This document shows, piece by piece, positions 33,862 through 42,094 of a DNA stretch of 64,000 bases; positions within the stretch are counted from its first letter, which is position 1; the number at the start of each line of letters is the position of its first letter. A program made the translations under genes and the position numbers. Origin of the DNA: an uncultured Acidobacteriia bacterium (GTDB lineage Bacteria; Acidobacteriota; Terriglobia; Bryobacterales; Bryobacteraceae); NCBI GenBank assembly GCA_903875575.1, contig CAIQWJ010000052.1:124001-188000 (forward strand), written 5' to 3'. A model generated the notes under the pieces. That model was given only the letters and a program-made list of their open reading frames with translations, searched no databases and was not told where the DNA came from.

Positions 33862-34378
33862 ATTACTCGATGACGACATGCCCAACCCGGGCGTGCCCAA
33901 TTTCACGCCGCGCGAGGAGAAGCAGCGCGGGGTGAAGCTGTCGCCGATCGGATTTGTATTCGCGATCGGGGCGGTGCTGATTCTGGGGATTGCCGGCTGG
34001 CTGACGTTCGGGCCGAAGCCCGCGCCGCCGCCGGAGCCGGTGCTGACGCCGGAAGCGCGGCAGTATATGCCGAGCCTGGGGCTGGAGGCCGTGCACATGC
34101 AGGCCGCGGAGAGTTTTTCCAATCAGCGCGTGGTGGAAGTGCTGGGCAATATTGCGAACCACGGGAACCGCAAGGTGAAGATGGCGCTGGTGACGTGTGT
34201 GTTCTATGACTGGGGCGGGCAGATTGTGGCGCGGGAGAACGATTATATTGTGGGCGCGACCAGTGGCCCGCTGGGACCGGGCGAGACGAAACCGTTTCGG
34301 CTGGCGTTCGATACGATACCGGAGAGCTGGACGCAGGCACTGCCTACGCTGGTGATTCGCGAGATTCAGTTCGAGTAG
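33848..34378 (+). CDS. Single-span membrane protein with FxLYD/DUF2393-like domain
   Basis: 176 residues if the TTG at 33848 (overlapping tldE, with ggagag before it) is used; the ATG at 33878 gives 166. A Pro-rich cytoplasmic part, one membrane segment (IGFVFAIGAVLILGIAGWL) and an extracytoplasmic beta domain follow: VVEVLGNIANHGNRKVKMAL, CVFYDWGGQIVARE and GPLGPGETKPFRLAFD. The last pattern resembles FxLYD/DUF2393 proteins common in Acidobacteriota. It may be cotranscribed with tldDE. Confidence 0.75.
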   Translation: MPGDKLLDDDMPNPGVPNFTPREEKQRGVKLSPIGFVFAIGAVLILGIAGWLTFGPKPAPPPEPVLTPEARQYMPSLGLEAVHMQAAESFSNQRVVEVLGNIANHGNRKVKMALVTCVFYDWGGQIVARENDYIVGATSGPLGPGETKPFRLAFDTIPESWTQALPTLVIREIQFE

Positions 34379-34383
34379 CTCGG

Positions 34384-34866
34384 CTATCGATCATCCGGCC
34401 ACAATCGCGCGTCCCAGAGAACAGGTTTCGGACGGCTTGCCTTGATCAGGCGGAAATCGGGATGTTGCTGGTTGAGGATTATATTCGTCTCAAGACGAGT
34501 CACCACGGAAGGGACGATCAGGACCGGAGTGCGCCGCTCCGCATACCACCGGTCCCCGAATTTGAGCGCGGACGCCGATGACGGAGTTGCCCACCCGCGC
34601 ACGTCTCGCGGCGAGACCACTTCAATTTTCATACGGGGAGGAATCCGGATCTCGATATAGCCCTGGTTCGCAGGTACTCTGCCGGACGAATGAACCATCA
34701 ATTCCAGCAACGCTCCCGAATAAGTCTGCGCGGCATAAATTACGCGGCAGCCCGGAGAATTCCACCGTGCGCCGTGCAGCATGGCACCTGTGCCGTCAAA
34801 GATGGGGTGGCGCATATCGGCAACGCGGTATACCCGCATGCCGGGCCCGCTATGCCGGAAGGCCAT
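34384..34866 (-). CDS. RES domain toxin
   Basis: 160 residues. The family Arg, Glu and Ser landmarks are seen in GARWNSPGCRVIYAAQ, SGALLELMVHS and LIVPSVVTRLETNIILN, followed by QQHPDF. RES-domain toxins consume NAD+ or ADP-ribosylate targets and halt growth. The start overlaps the antitoxin gene by 17 bp, so the two are translationally coupled with antitoxin first, the usual order. Confidence 0.92.
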   Translation of the reverse strand: MAFRHSGPGMRVYRVADMRHPIFDGTGAMLHGARWNSPGCRVIYAAQTYSGALLELMVHSSGRVPANQGYIEIRIPPRMKIEVVSPRDVRGWATPSSASALKFGDRWYAERRTPVLIVPSVVTRLETNIILNQQHPDFRLIKASRPKPVLWDARLWPDDR

Positions 34867-35281
34867 AGAGAATCCGGGCCATTATTTCTTCAGCCCGGCG
34901 CGCACCCAACTCGGTCAGCGCCGCATCGAGCGGGGATTTGCCGCCGATCTCCGCATGAGGCGTGGTCAGAAACCGACGGGACTGATCCCGATCCTGCCAG
35001 ACTTCTTCCGACAAGGCGATGACGCGCGCCATGCGCTCCGTGCGTGCGCTTTCCGCAGGAGTCAGTCTGTCCCGCCTGCGTTTGAAAGTGGCTTCCGGAA
35101 TGATCCGATGCATCAGGGCCGTCTGATCTGACGTTCCGGGAAAAACGCGTCGCGCGACGTTGCGAAGGGCAACTTTGGGAAGACCCCGTTCCACTGCACC
35201 GCTCAACTGGAGCAATGAAGTGACAGGTCCGCCGAGGACACCGCGACCGCCGAGAATCTCTCCAACATCGTGTGGTACCAC
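34850..35281 (-). CDS. Xre/MbcA/ParS-type (DUF2384) antitoxin
   Basis: 143 residues from a GTG at 35281. The C-terminal DUF2384 block is clear (RMARVIALSEEVWQDRDQSR, FLTTPHAEIGGKSPLDAALT, AEEIMARILYGLP); the N-terminal part contains a helix-turn-helix-like segment (HRIIPEATFKRRRDRLTPAES). It neutralises the RES toxin and should repress its own promoter. The predicted transcription start lies on the start codon, so the mRNA may be leaderless. Confidence 0.92.
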   Translation of the reverse strand: MVPHDVGEILGGRGVLGGPVTSLLQLSGAVERGLPKVALRNVARRVFPGTSDQTALMHRIIPEATFKRRRDRLTPAESARTERMARVIALSEEVWQDRDQSRRFLTTPHAEIGGKSPLDAALTELGARRAEEIMARILYGLPA

Positions 35282-35287
35282 AGGATC

Positions 35288-35316
35288 ATTATAGCCCGAT
35301 CATGGGGTCACATGAT
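35288..35316 (-). promoter_or_regulatory. Toxin-antitoxin promoter with inverted-repeat operator candidate
   Basis: On the minus strand TATAAT lies at 35293-35288, putting the start at about 35281, the antitoxin GTG. A perfect inverted repeat, atcatg (35299-35304) and catgat (35311-35316) with 6 bases between, covers the -35 region and is a plausible autoregulatory operator. Confidence 0.5.
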
Positions 35317-35364
35317 ACCCGCTATTTCCACGTGACGATGCTGCTGTCAATGAAAGCAATGCTG

Positions 35365-35937
35365 TCACCAGTCGCGGTCTTCCCGCTTCTGGTCGCTCTT
35401 ATTCCCCGGCGACTGTAGTTTGCCAGCCTCCGCTGTGTCATCTGCGGAGGGGTCCTCACTCTCATCCGATGACGACACCTGCGGTGCCTGATTTCTCGCG
35501 GGTGGCAGCAGGAGTTTCACGACCTCAATGTTGTATTTTGCGATTTCGGACGGGCCCGCTGCCCGATAGAGCGCCAGGGCGCGTTCCAGCCCTTCCACGC
35601 GGCGCGCCGGACTCTGCTTCATGGCGTCGCGAAACTCGAGATCGGCACGCAACAGCAGGCACCGGTCTCGCAGGGCTCCATGGGACAGCGCCTGGGCTTT
35701 ATCGAGATAGCGGAGACACAGATCGTGAGAACCAGAGCGATAGTAAGTGAGCGCGAGGTTATAGAGCGGCTCCGGAGCATCAGGTTCCAGCCCTGCTGCA
35801 CGCTCATACCACTCGGCCGCCTGCGTGAATTCGCCTCTGGCCCAGCCGGCATCGCCGAACTTGCCGAAGCGGGCGAAATCATCGCTGGCAGGAGCGGCAA
35901 TGAGCATCAACAAAGAACCGAGGAGCAGTCGGGTCAT
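35365..35937 (-). CDS. Tetratricopeptide-repeat protein of the MoxR operon
   Basis: 190 residues from the ATG at 35937, overlapping the VWA gene by 4 bp. A signal peptide (MTRLLLGSLLMLIAAPAS) precedes TPR helices (GWARGEFTQAAEWYERAAGL, EPLYNLALTYYRSGSHDLCL) and an acidic/Ser-rich C-terminal tail (SSSDESEDPSADDTAEAG). BatE-like proteins with TPRs fill this last slot in many MoxR/Bat operons. Confidence 0.8.
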   Translation of the reverse strand: MTRLLLGSLLMLIAAPASDDFARFGKFGDAGWARGEFTQAAEWYERAAGLEPDAPEPLYNLALTYYRSGSHDLCLRYLDKAQALSHGALRDRCLLLRADLEFRDAMKQSPARRVEGLERALALYRAAGPSEIAKYNIEVVKLLLPPARNQAPQVSSSDESEDPSADDTAEAGKLQSPGNKSDQKREDRDW

Positions 35938-36869
35938 CGTCGAATCGCCTCCCAGACCAGCAGGGCGGCCGCGCTGAGCGACAACAGCGCGCCGGGGATG
36001 GCCGAACCGGTCTTTCCATAAACAACGGCAGAGGTTCCATTGAGAATTGTCTTCGGCATGGCGGTATCCGGGAAACCAGTGTAGGCGCAGTGCGCAGTTG
36101 CAGCGCACAGCTTTTGAAGAGCGCCGCTATCGAGGGGGGCGCGGACCAGTTGGCCCGCGTACAGGTACGGCGATGAGTCCGCGGCCGACACCGGCACCAA
36201 ACCAGGATTCGATGCTGCACCGACGCCGACGATCACGAGACGAATGCCGCGTCTTTCCAGTTCGCCGGCTGCAGCGAGCGGCGCGCTGCCATCGTCACCA
36301 CCGTCTCCAAGCAGAACCAGCACACGAGAGTTGCGGCTGGCATCGTCAAAGGCGGTGCGGGCGGCAAACCGGATGGCGTCTCCGATGCGGGTACCGCCTA
36401 ATGTGACCGACTCGCGCGAGGTTGTCTTCAGTTGATCGCGGAGGAAGGCGTAATCGTTCGTCAAGGGGCATTCCACGCTGGCGTTGCCGGCGAAGGCGAC
36501 CAGGGCCAAGCGTTGCTCGGCAGAATAATGCATTACCTCGCCAATGGCGGCCCGTGCCTGCTCCAGGCGACTGGCTGTGCCAATATCCCGCGTCAACATG
36601 CTTCGCGATACGTCCAGTAAAAAGACGACATCAGGTGTGGAGCGGGTGGCGGGGCCACTGCCCTCTCGCCAGACCGGCTGAGTGAGGGCGACGACAATCA
36701 GGGCCAGCGCGACGAGCACGATTGCGGCCCGCGACCGCATGGGTGCAGAAGAGGACGGCGAGAAACTCCGGACAGCCAGGGCGCGGCGAGCGTCCGCCCT
36801 GCGAAGGAACCAGAAGATTCCCGGTAAGACGGTCAGAAGCAACAACAGCCAGGGATGCAGCAAAGTCAT
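35934..36869 (-). CDS. VWA domain membrane protein (BatA/B-like)
   Basis: 311 residues from the ATG at 36869, overlapping the previous gene by 4 bp. Membrane segments flank a von Willebrand factor A domain with an intact MIDAS start (VVFLLDVSRSM), a conserved Thr (TLGGTRIGDAI) and DGGDDG. The domain faces the periplasm and is a likely metal-dependent protein-binding module assembled by the MoxR ATPase. The C-terminal span is LLSLSAAALLVWEAI. Confidence 0.9.
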   Translation of the reverse strand: MTLLHPWLLLLLTVLPGIFWFLRRADARRALAVRSFSPSSSAPMRSRAAIVLVALALIVVALTQPVWREGSGPATRSTPDVVFLLDVSRSMLTRDIGTASRLEQARAAIGEVMHYSAEQRLALVAFAGNASVECPLTNDYAFLRDQLKTTSRESVTLGGTRIGDAIRFAARTAFDDASRNSRVLVLLGDGGDDGSAPLAAAGELERRGIRLVIVGVGAASNPGLVPVSAADSSPYLYAGQLVRAPLDSGALQKLCAATAHCAYTGFPDTAMPKTILNGTSAVVYGKTGSAIPGALLSLSAAALLVWEAIRR

Positions 36870-37855
36870 GGTGCCGTCCTCATCCACGTATTGCGAAGAA
36901 CGATTTCGCTGGACACGAACAGAAGCGCCGTGGCGAGGACTAAGGTTGAGGCGTTCAGCCCGCCGTTGAGGTCCGTCGCCGGTATCGCATTTGGTTCGAG
37001 GCGATCAATCGCAGCGAAGAAACGCCGGAGCCCGGCGCTATCGCCTGCCATGACCGCCATGCCGCCTGTGGTGGACGACAGGGCGTCCAGCCCATAGCCA
37101 ATCTCGTTTTCGCGGGTCGCGCCTTCGGGCATGGGGCGAATACCAACCGCGTAGATTCGAATATTCCAGCGGGCGGCCATGCGGGCGGCGTCACCTGACT
37201 TCAGAGTGCCTGCATTCTCCTGCCCGTCGGTGAGCAGGATCACGATCTTGCTGCGAAACGCGATGGCGCGGGCTTCCTCGGTTACGCGAATCCGGGAGGC
37301 AGCGAGGGCAACGGCGTCGCCGATCGCAGTCGCGTCGTCCATGCCGTGCGCGATCTCAATGGAATCGATATTGCGGGACAAAGCGCTCTCGTTGTGGCTC
37401 ACGAGGGGACTTAGACTTTGCGGATGCGCGGCGAACGAGACCAGACCGATGGCGTCGCCAGACCGGCCCTTGAGGTCGTCACCGTTGCCCAGCAGGAACT
37501 CCTTTGCGATGGTCTTCACCGCAGCGAGGCGGGTGACGCGCCTCGTTTTGTAATCGAGATCGGCGAGCGACATACTGCCGGACCGGTCCAGCACCAGTTC
37601 GATGGCGATACCGCGCGTCTCATCGGTCATGCGCACCGCGCCCCAATGCGGGCCAGCGGCAGCGAACACGAGCAGGGCCAGCCCGAGTACGCGGAGACAT
37701 CCAGGGAGCCATATGAGCCGCTGGCGCAGGGTGGGGGCGACGGCCGGCATTTCCTGAAGGGTGTACGCAAGGGCCGCGTCGGGTCTTGAGAACAGCATCG
37801 GGAGAAGGGCCAGAGGCAGCCCCAACAGCAGCCATGGATAATCAAAGGCCGGCAC
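36866..37855 (-). CDS. VWA domain membrane protein (BatA-like)
   Basis: 329 residues starting at the GTG at 37855, chosen because ggaggt lies just upstream and MPAFDYPWLLLGLPLALLP follows; the open frame further upstream is not protein-like. The VWA MIDAS is IELVLDRSGSMSLAD, with ILLTDGQENAG. Two N-terminal spans and one C-terminal span (STLVLATALLFVSSEIVL) anchor it. It overlaps genes on both sides, so the whole operon is translationally coupled. Confidence 0.9.
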   Translation of the reverse strand: MPAFDYPWLLLGLPLALLPMLFSRPDAALAYTLQEMPAVAPTLRQRLIWLPGCLRVLGLALLVFAAAGPHWGAVRMTDETRGIAIELVLDRSGSMSLADLDYKTRRVTRLAAVKTIAKEFLLGNGDDLKGRSGDAIGLVSFAAHPQSLSPLVSHNESALSRNIDSIEIAHGMDDATAIGDAVALAASRIRVTEEARAIAFRSKIVILLTDGQENAGTLKSGDAARMAARWNIRIYAVGIRPMPEGATRENEIGYGLDALSSTTGGMAVMAGDSAGLRRFFAAIDRLEPNAIPATDLNGGLNASTLVLATALLFVSSEIVLRNTWMRTAP

Positions 37856-38699
37856 GAGACCTCCGTGCGAGATCGAAATCCAGATACTGGAGCAGGGCGC
37901 GGCATTGCTCCAGGGCTGCGTTGAAACCGGTGTTGGAGACTGCGTCTCCTGCGAATTTCGCATGGTCGCAGGTGGCAAGAAACGCGGCGAGTTTGCTTGC
38001 TGTGGAGCCTTCGCCTACGGAGCGGCGCTGGAGTGCATCGAGCAGTTCGGGCGATGACAGACTGACGGCACCGATGGCAAGCCGCTGATCCAGATAATCC
38101 CGGAGAACGGCGATCAACTGGTGAAATGCGTCAGGAGTTTCGACTGTCAGATTCCGCAAGCGTCGCTCCGCGGTCTGTAAGGGGGAAATACGATGGTTGC
38201 GCCAGCGCCAGAATGCGGCGGCACCGGCCAGGAACACCAGGGCCGACACGAACCGGGGCACCACGGACAGGGTCTCCGTTACCACTTTGGGTCCGTGAAG
38301 CGGCACTGGAGTCCCGTCCTGATCGCGGATGTCCGGCGGATTCGCGGTGACGACGGTCGAGATGGGAATCACAGTCTCGGCCGAGCGAACATCGCAATCC
38401 ACCGTGCTGCCATGCAGACAACGGGTTTGGAAAGCAGGTATCCGGCAGGAACCCGGTTTAATCGGGTCCAACACAAGGCTCAGGCTGGTAGTGTCGGCGC
38501 TGCCGCTTTTCAGCAAGACGCAATCCGGCGGAATGTCGGGCGGGCGAAGGGCAACCTCCGAGCCTTCCACGCCGACAAGTTTCACTTCCATGTGAATGAG
38601 ATCTGAAAGCGAAGGTGCGGCCGGGGTGAAACGAACGTCCAAACGTGCGTTACCGGCCCATACCGGCAAAGCTGCGAGGAACAGGTAAGCAGCGCGCAT
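37842..38699 (-). CDS. Hypothetical membrane protein of the MoxR operon (DUF4381/BatD-like position)
   Basis: 285 residues from the ATG at 38699. A signal peptide (MRAAYLFLAALPVWAGNA) leads a beta-rich periplasmic domain with two Cys pairs (PDCVLLKSG, TRCLHGSTVDCDV), one span (FVSALVFLAGAAAFWRW) and a helical cytoplasmic tail (AFHQLIAVLRDYLDQRLAIG). The tail resembles the DUF4381-like part found in genes at this place in MoxR operons. The assignment rests mainly on context and layout. Confidence 0.7.
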   Translation of the reverse strand: MRAAYLFLAALPVWAGNARLDVRFTPAAPSLSDLIHMEVKLVGVEGSEVALRPPDIPPDCVLLKSGSADTTSLSLVLDPIKPGSCRIPAFQTRCLHGSTVDCDVRSAETVIPISTVVTANPPDIRDQDGTPVPLHGPKVVTETLSVVPRFVSALVFLAGAAAFWRWRNHRISPLQTAERRLRNLTVETPDAFHQLIAVLRDYLDQRLAIGAVSLSSPELLDALQRRSVGEGSTASKLAAFLATCDHAKFAGDAVSNTGFNAALEQCRALLQYLDFDLARRSRAGL

Positions 38700-38707
38700 T
38701 GTGTTCC

Positions 38708-39601
38708 TTACACGGCCCGTTGGCGCAGAAGCGCGACGACCGTGTTCGCGTAGTTCGCATCCGCAGCGAGAGGCAGGTAGTCGACGCCCGCTTTTCGGAA
38801 CCATCCGGCGGGTTCTTCGTGGCGCTGCCGCAGCATCTCGCGGAAGACCCGGCGGGTCGCGACGGCATCGGTATCGATCTGTTGCAGGCGACCGGTCTCA
38901 GGATCGCGCAGATTCAGGAGTCCGGAGGTGGGAAATTCCTGGAGGTGCGCTGGCTCCGACACTCTGATGGCGATGAGCTCATGCCGTTGTGCGCAGCGCT
39001 GCAGCGAAGCGGAGAAGTCGCGGGACACGAAATCCGAGAGAAGGAACACCAGACAGCGTCGGCGGCGGAGGGTCACCAGGTAGTCGAGCGCGCAGGCGAC
39101 ATCAGTAGCTCCGTCTATCCCGTTTGCCGCGCATCCCAATGCCGTGCGCTTCAACTCTCGGACGATGCCGGACAAATGGTTTACGCCCGCAACCGCGGGA
39201 ATGTACTTCCGCACCCGATCCGAAAAAAGCAGTAGTCCCGTCTCATGCCCGTTCCAGATGGCGGCACTCGCCAGCCGCGCGGCGACGTCGGCGATCACAT
39301 GTTGCACGGGGAGTTCGCTGCGTCCGAAACGGGTAGAGGAAGAAACGTCCGCGACGATGAACACCGGGTGACCGCGCTCTTCCGGGTACATCCGAACCCA
39401 CGGCTTGCCGAGCCGCGCGGTCATATTCCAGTCGATGCGGCCTACATCGTCGCCCGGTTCGTATTCGCGGAAGTCCGAAACTTCGAGCCCTTGTGCACCG
39501 CACAGGCGCGTCTTCGCCTCGCCCTGGATCATGCCACCGAGCGCCCGCCGTGCGCGGACAGGAAGGGTGCGAACCTCTTCGCGCGAGTAGACCCTTGTCA
39601 T
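38708..39601 (-). CDS. DUF58 domain-containing protein
   Basis: 297 residues, overlapping the moxR stop by 4 bp. It shows the DUF58 core RRALGGMIQGEAKTRLCGAQG, FREYEPGDDVGRIDWNMTAR and FIVADVSSSTRFG, and a VWA-like C-terminal part (CLVFLLSDFVSRDF). DUF58 genes almost always follow moxR and precede VWA genes. No membrane span is visible. It may be a substrate or adaptor of the MoxR ATPase. Confidence 0.93.
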   Translation of the reverse strand: MTRVYSREEVRTLPVRARRALGGMIQGEAKTRLCGAQGLEVSDFREYEPGDDVGRIDWNMTARLGKPWVRMYPEERGHPVFIVADVSSSTRFGRSELPVQHVIADVAARLASAAIWNGHETGLLLFSDRVRKYIPAVAGVNHLSGIVRELKRTALGCAANGIDGATDVACALDYLVTLRRRRCLVFLLSDFVSRDFSASLQRCAQRHELIAIRVSEPAHLQEFPTSGLLNLRDPETGRLQQIDTDAVATRRVFREMLRQRHEEPAGWFRKAGVDYLPLAADANYANTVVALLRQRAV

Positions 39602-40548
39602 GGCGCAGGCACTGTCCTGAGAATTCGCTCGATGAGCGAACTGGTGGTGAGCTGTTCCACGGCCGCATCGTAGGTGAGGATGATGCGGTGACGGAGGACG
39701 TCGGCAGCAACCGACTTCACGTCGTGAGGGACAACGTAGGCGCGGCCCTCAAACAGCGCTTCCGTCTTGGCCGCGAGGGCGAGGGCGATGGCCGCGCGCG
39801 TGGAGGCTCCACAGCGCACCATGCCATCCACGTCGATCCCGAAACGCTTCGGATCGCGGGTGGCACCGATAATGTCCACGACATAATCGCGAATCTTCGG
39901 GTCCAGGCGAATGCCTTCGAGGGCCGCACGGCTTTCGAGAATGTCGCTGGTATGGGCGACGACACTCGCTTGCGGGAGGTGCTGCAGGCGAGTCATGTTG
40001 TCCACAATAATGCGCTCGTGCTCGGCGTCCGGGTAGTCGACGGTCAGGTGGAAGAGGAACCTGTCGAGCTGGGCTTCGGGAAGAGGGTAAGTGGATTCGT
40101 GTTCCAAAGGGTTCTGAGTGGCCAGCACGAAGAACGGACTGGGGAGCGGAAAAGTCTGGTCGCCGATGGTGACCTGGTGTTCCTGCATGGCTTCGAGCAG
40201 GGCGCTCTGGGCCTTGCCCGGTGCGCGATTGATCTCGTCCGCCAGAACGATATTCGCAAAGACGGGGCCTTTGCGCGCGGTGAAGCGCCCCGTGGCCGCT
40301 TCGTAAATCACGGTACCGGTGATATCCGACGGGAGCAGATCGGGCGTGAACTGGAGGCGTTTGAATGACGCGTCGATGCATTTCGCGAGAGTAAGGATCG
40401 ACTGCGTCTTGCCTATCCCGGGGACGCCTTCGAGCAGGACGTGTCCGCCCGCAATGAGAGCCTGAGTCAGCCGTCGCAGCAGTTGATTTTGCCCGATGAC
40501 GACTCCGTTGAATTGTTCGGAGACGAGTTCGATCCAGTTGGCCAGCAT
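39598..40548 (-). CDS. MoxR family AAA+ ATPase
   Basis: 316 residues from the ATG at 40548 (MLANWIELVSEQFNGVVIGQ). Walker A is EGVPGIGKTQ, Walker B IVLADEINRAPGKAQSALLEAM, sensor 1 FFVLATQNPLEHESTYPLPEAQ, and RFLFHLTVDYP follows. MoxR ATPases are chaperones that assemble or metallate VWA proteins. It is the first gene of the six-gene operon running down to 35365. Confidence 0.95.
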   Translation of the reverse strand: MLANWIELVSEQFNGVVIGQNQLLRRLTQALIAGGHVLLEGVPGIGKTQSILTLAKCIDASFKRLQFTPDLLPSDITGTVIYEAATGRFTARKGPVFANIVLADEINRAPGKAQSALLEAMQEHQVTIGDQTFPLPSPFFVLATQNPLEHESTYPLPEAQLDRFLFHLTVDYPDAEHERIIVDNMTRLQHLPQASVVAHTSDILESRAALEGIRLDPKIRDYVVDIIGATRDPKRFGIDVDGMVRCGASTRAAIALALAAKTEALFEGRAYVVPHDVKSVAADVLRHRIILTYDAAVEQLTTSSLIERILRTVPAP

Positions 40549-40696
40549 GAGGGTGTGGACGCTCCAGTGTATCGCGACTTCGAGCTGTAGCTTCACACGA
40601 GTGCGTTGAAACTTATACACTGGTGCCGGGAACGCCAAATACTTCTACACACCATGGCGGTGAGAGACGTCTAATGACGAGGACGAGTCCAAGGCT

Positions 40697-41398
40697 ATGA
40701 AGACTTTCGCACTGCTGGTGATGGCCGCTGGTATTCTGACGGCGCAGAGTTTTGAGGCGGCGTCGGTGAGGCGGTCGGCACCTGAGGCCGTCGGGAAGGC
40801 CAGATCGACGGGCGCGGTGCCGCGACAGCAGGAGCCGGGGCGGATCAACTATCCGAATGTCAACCTGAAAGCGGTGCTGGCGCTGGCTTATGGGGTGGAT
40901 CGCGATCAGGTTGCGGGGCCGCAGTGGCTGGATGACGAACGCTATGACATTGTGGCAACTCTGCCTGCCGACGCGACGCAGGAACAGGTGCCCGCTATGT
41001 TGCAGCATTTGCTGTCGGACCGATTCCGGATGTCGGTCCACATGGAGACGCGGCAGCGAGCGAGGCTTGCCCTGGTCGTGGGGAAGAACATGCCGAAGTT
41101 GACGCCGGCTAAGGAATCGAGTCGATTCGGTTTCGAGGCCAATTCGGACAATGTCGTATTTACGAAAGCGACGATGACGTCGCTGGCGCGAATGCTCACC
41201 CTCTTTGTTGGCCGGCCGGTGGCTGATGAGACCGGAATCACGGGCGAGTACGATATCAAGGTGAACACGACGTGGGCGGAGTTGCAACTCGGTTCCGTGG
41301 GCGCGATTCTGGATCTGGGCTTCAGACTGGAACCGCGTTCTTCGCCCGCGAAGTTTGTAGTAGTCACTCAGGCTGACAAGGTTCCGACTGATAATTGA
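40697..41398 (+). CDS. TIGR03435 family secreted protein
   Basis: 233 residues, a short copy. Signal peptide MKTFALLVMAAGILTAQS, then FEAASVRRSA; later LALAYGVDRDQVAGPQWLD, DRFRMSVHMETRQRARLALV, VADETGITGEYDIKVN and the end SPAKFVVVTQADKVPTDN. It lacks the loop that bears extra residues in the 5466 and 7401 copies. It is the first of a tight tandem pair; the next ATG starts 3 bp after its stop. Confidence 0.9.
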   Translation: MKTFALLVMAAGILTAQSFEAASVRRSAPEAVGKARSTGAVPRQQEPGRINYPNVNLKAVLALAYGVDRDQVAGPQWLDDERYDIVATLPADATQEQVPAMLQHLLSDRFRMSVHMETRQRARLALVVGKNMPKLTPAKESSRFGFEANSDNVVFTKATMTSLARMLTLFVGRPVADETGITGEYDIKVNTTWAELQLGSVGAILDLGFRLEPRSSPAKFVVVTQADKVPTDN

Positions 41399-41401
41399 CC
41401 T

Positions 41402-42094
41402 ATGCTCAAGTGGATTGCCGTTCTGGCGCTGACCGTTGGCGCGCTGGGGGCGCAGACTTTCGAATCAGTGTCTATCCGGCCTGCTGTGGCGCAGACGGAC
41501 GACGATGAAACTCCGGCGGCGAGCGGCGGCATGCTTTACAGGAATGTCTCTTTGCGTTTACTCGTTGGTGCGGCTTATAGCGTAAGACCGGATCTGATCA
41601 GCGGGCCTGCGCTGCTCGACAGTGAGAGGTACGACATTGCGGCGAAGCCACCGGCTGGCGCCTCACGCGAGCAGGTGCCTGCCATGCTGGCGAATCTTCT
41701 GACTGATAAGTTCGGCATGGCGGCTCACAGGGAGACGCGGCAGAAGACGGTCTATTCCCTTATTGTGGGAAACACCGGCGCGAAGATGAAACGGACCGCG
41801 GCGGTCACGGGTGTCGATATCGCGGTGGCGAAGGATCATGTCGATATTACAGGCGCAACGGTGCCTGCGTTCGCGGGTTTGCTGGCCTCATACCTGGGGC
41901 GTGCCGTGACAGACCGGACGCAGATTTCCGGCAGCTACGATTTCCGGCTGAATGTGACGATGAGCGAGCTGAAGGCCGCCGCGGACTCGGTATTCAAAGC
42001 AGTGGAAGACCTCGGGTTGGTGCTGGAACCGCGCGAGACTCCAACGGAGTATCTGGTGGTGGATCGGATTGAGAAGGCTTCCGCCGGAAATTAG
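41402..42094 (+). CDS. TIGR03435 family secreted protein
   Basis: 230 residues. Signal peptide [19 protein letters not shown], then [72 protein letters not shown] and [18 protein letters not shown]. Similar layout to the preceding copy indicates tandem duplication followed by strong divergence. Its end overlaps the convergent dehydratase gene by 4 bp. Confidence 0.9.
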   Translation: MLKWIAVLALTVGALGAQTFESVSIRPAVAQTDDDETPAASGGMLYRNVSLRLLVGAAYSVRPDLISGPALLDSERYDIAAKPPAGASREQVPAMLANLLTDKFGMAAHRETRQKTVYSLIVGNTGAKMKRTAAVTGVDIAVAKDHVDITGATVPAFAGLLASYLGRAVTDRTQISGSYDFRLNVTMSELKAAADSVFKAVEDLGLVLEPRETPTEYLVVDRIEKASAGN

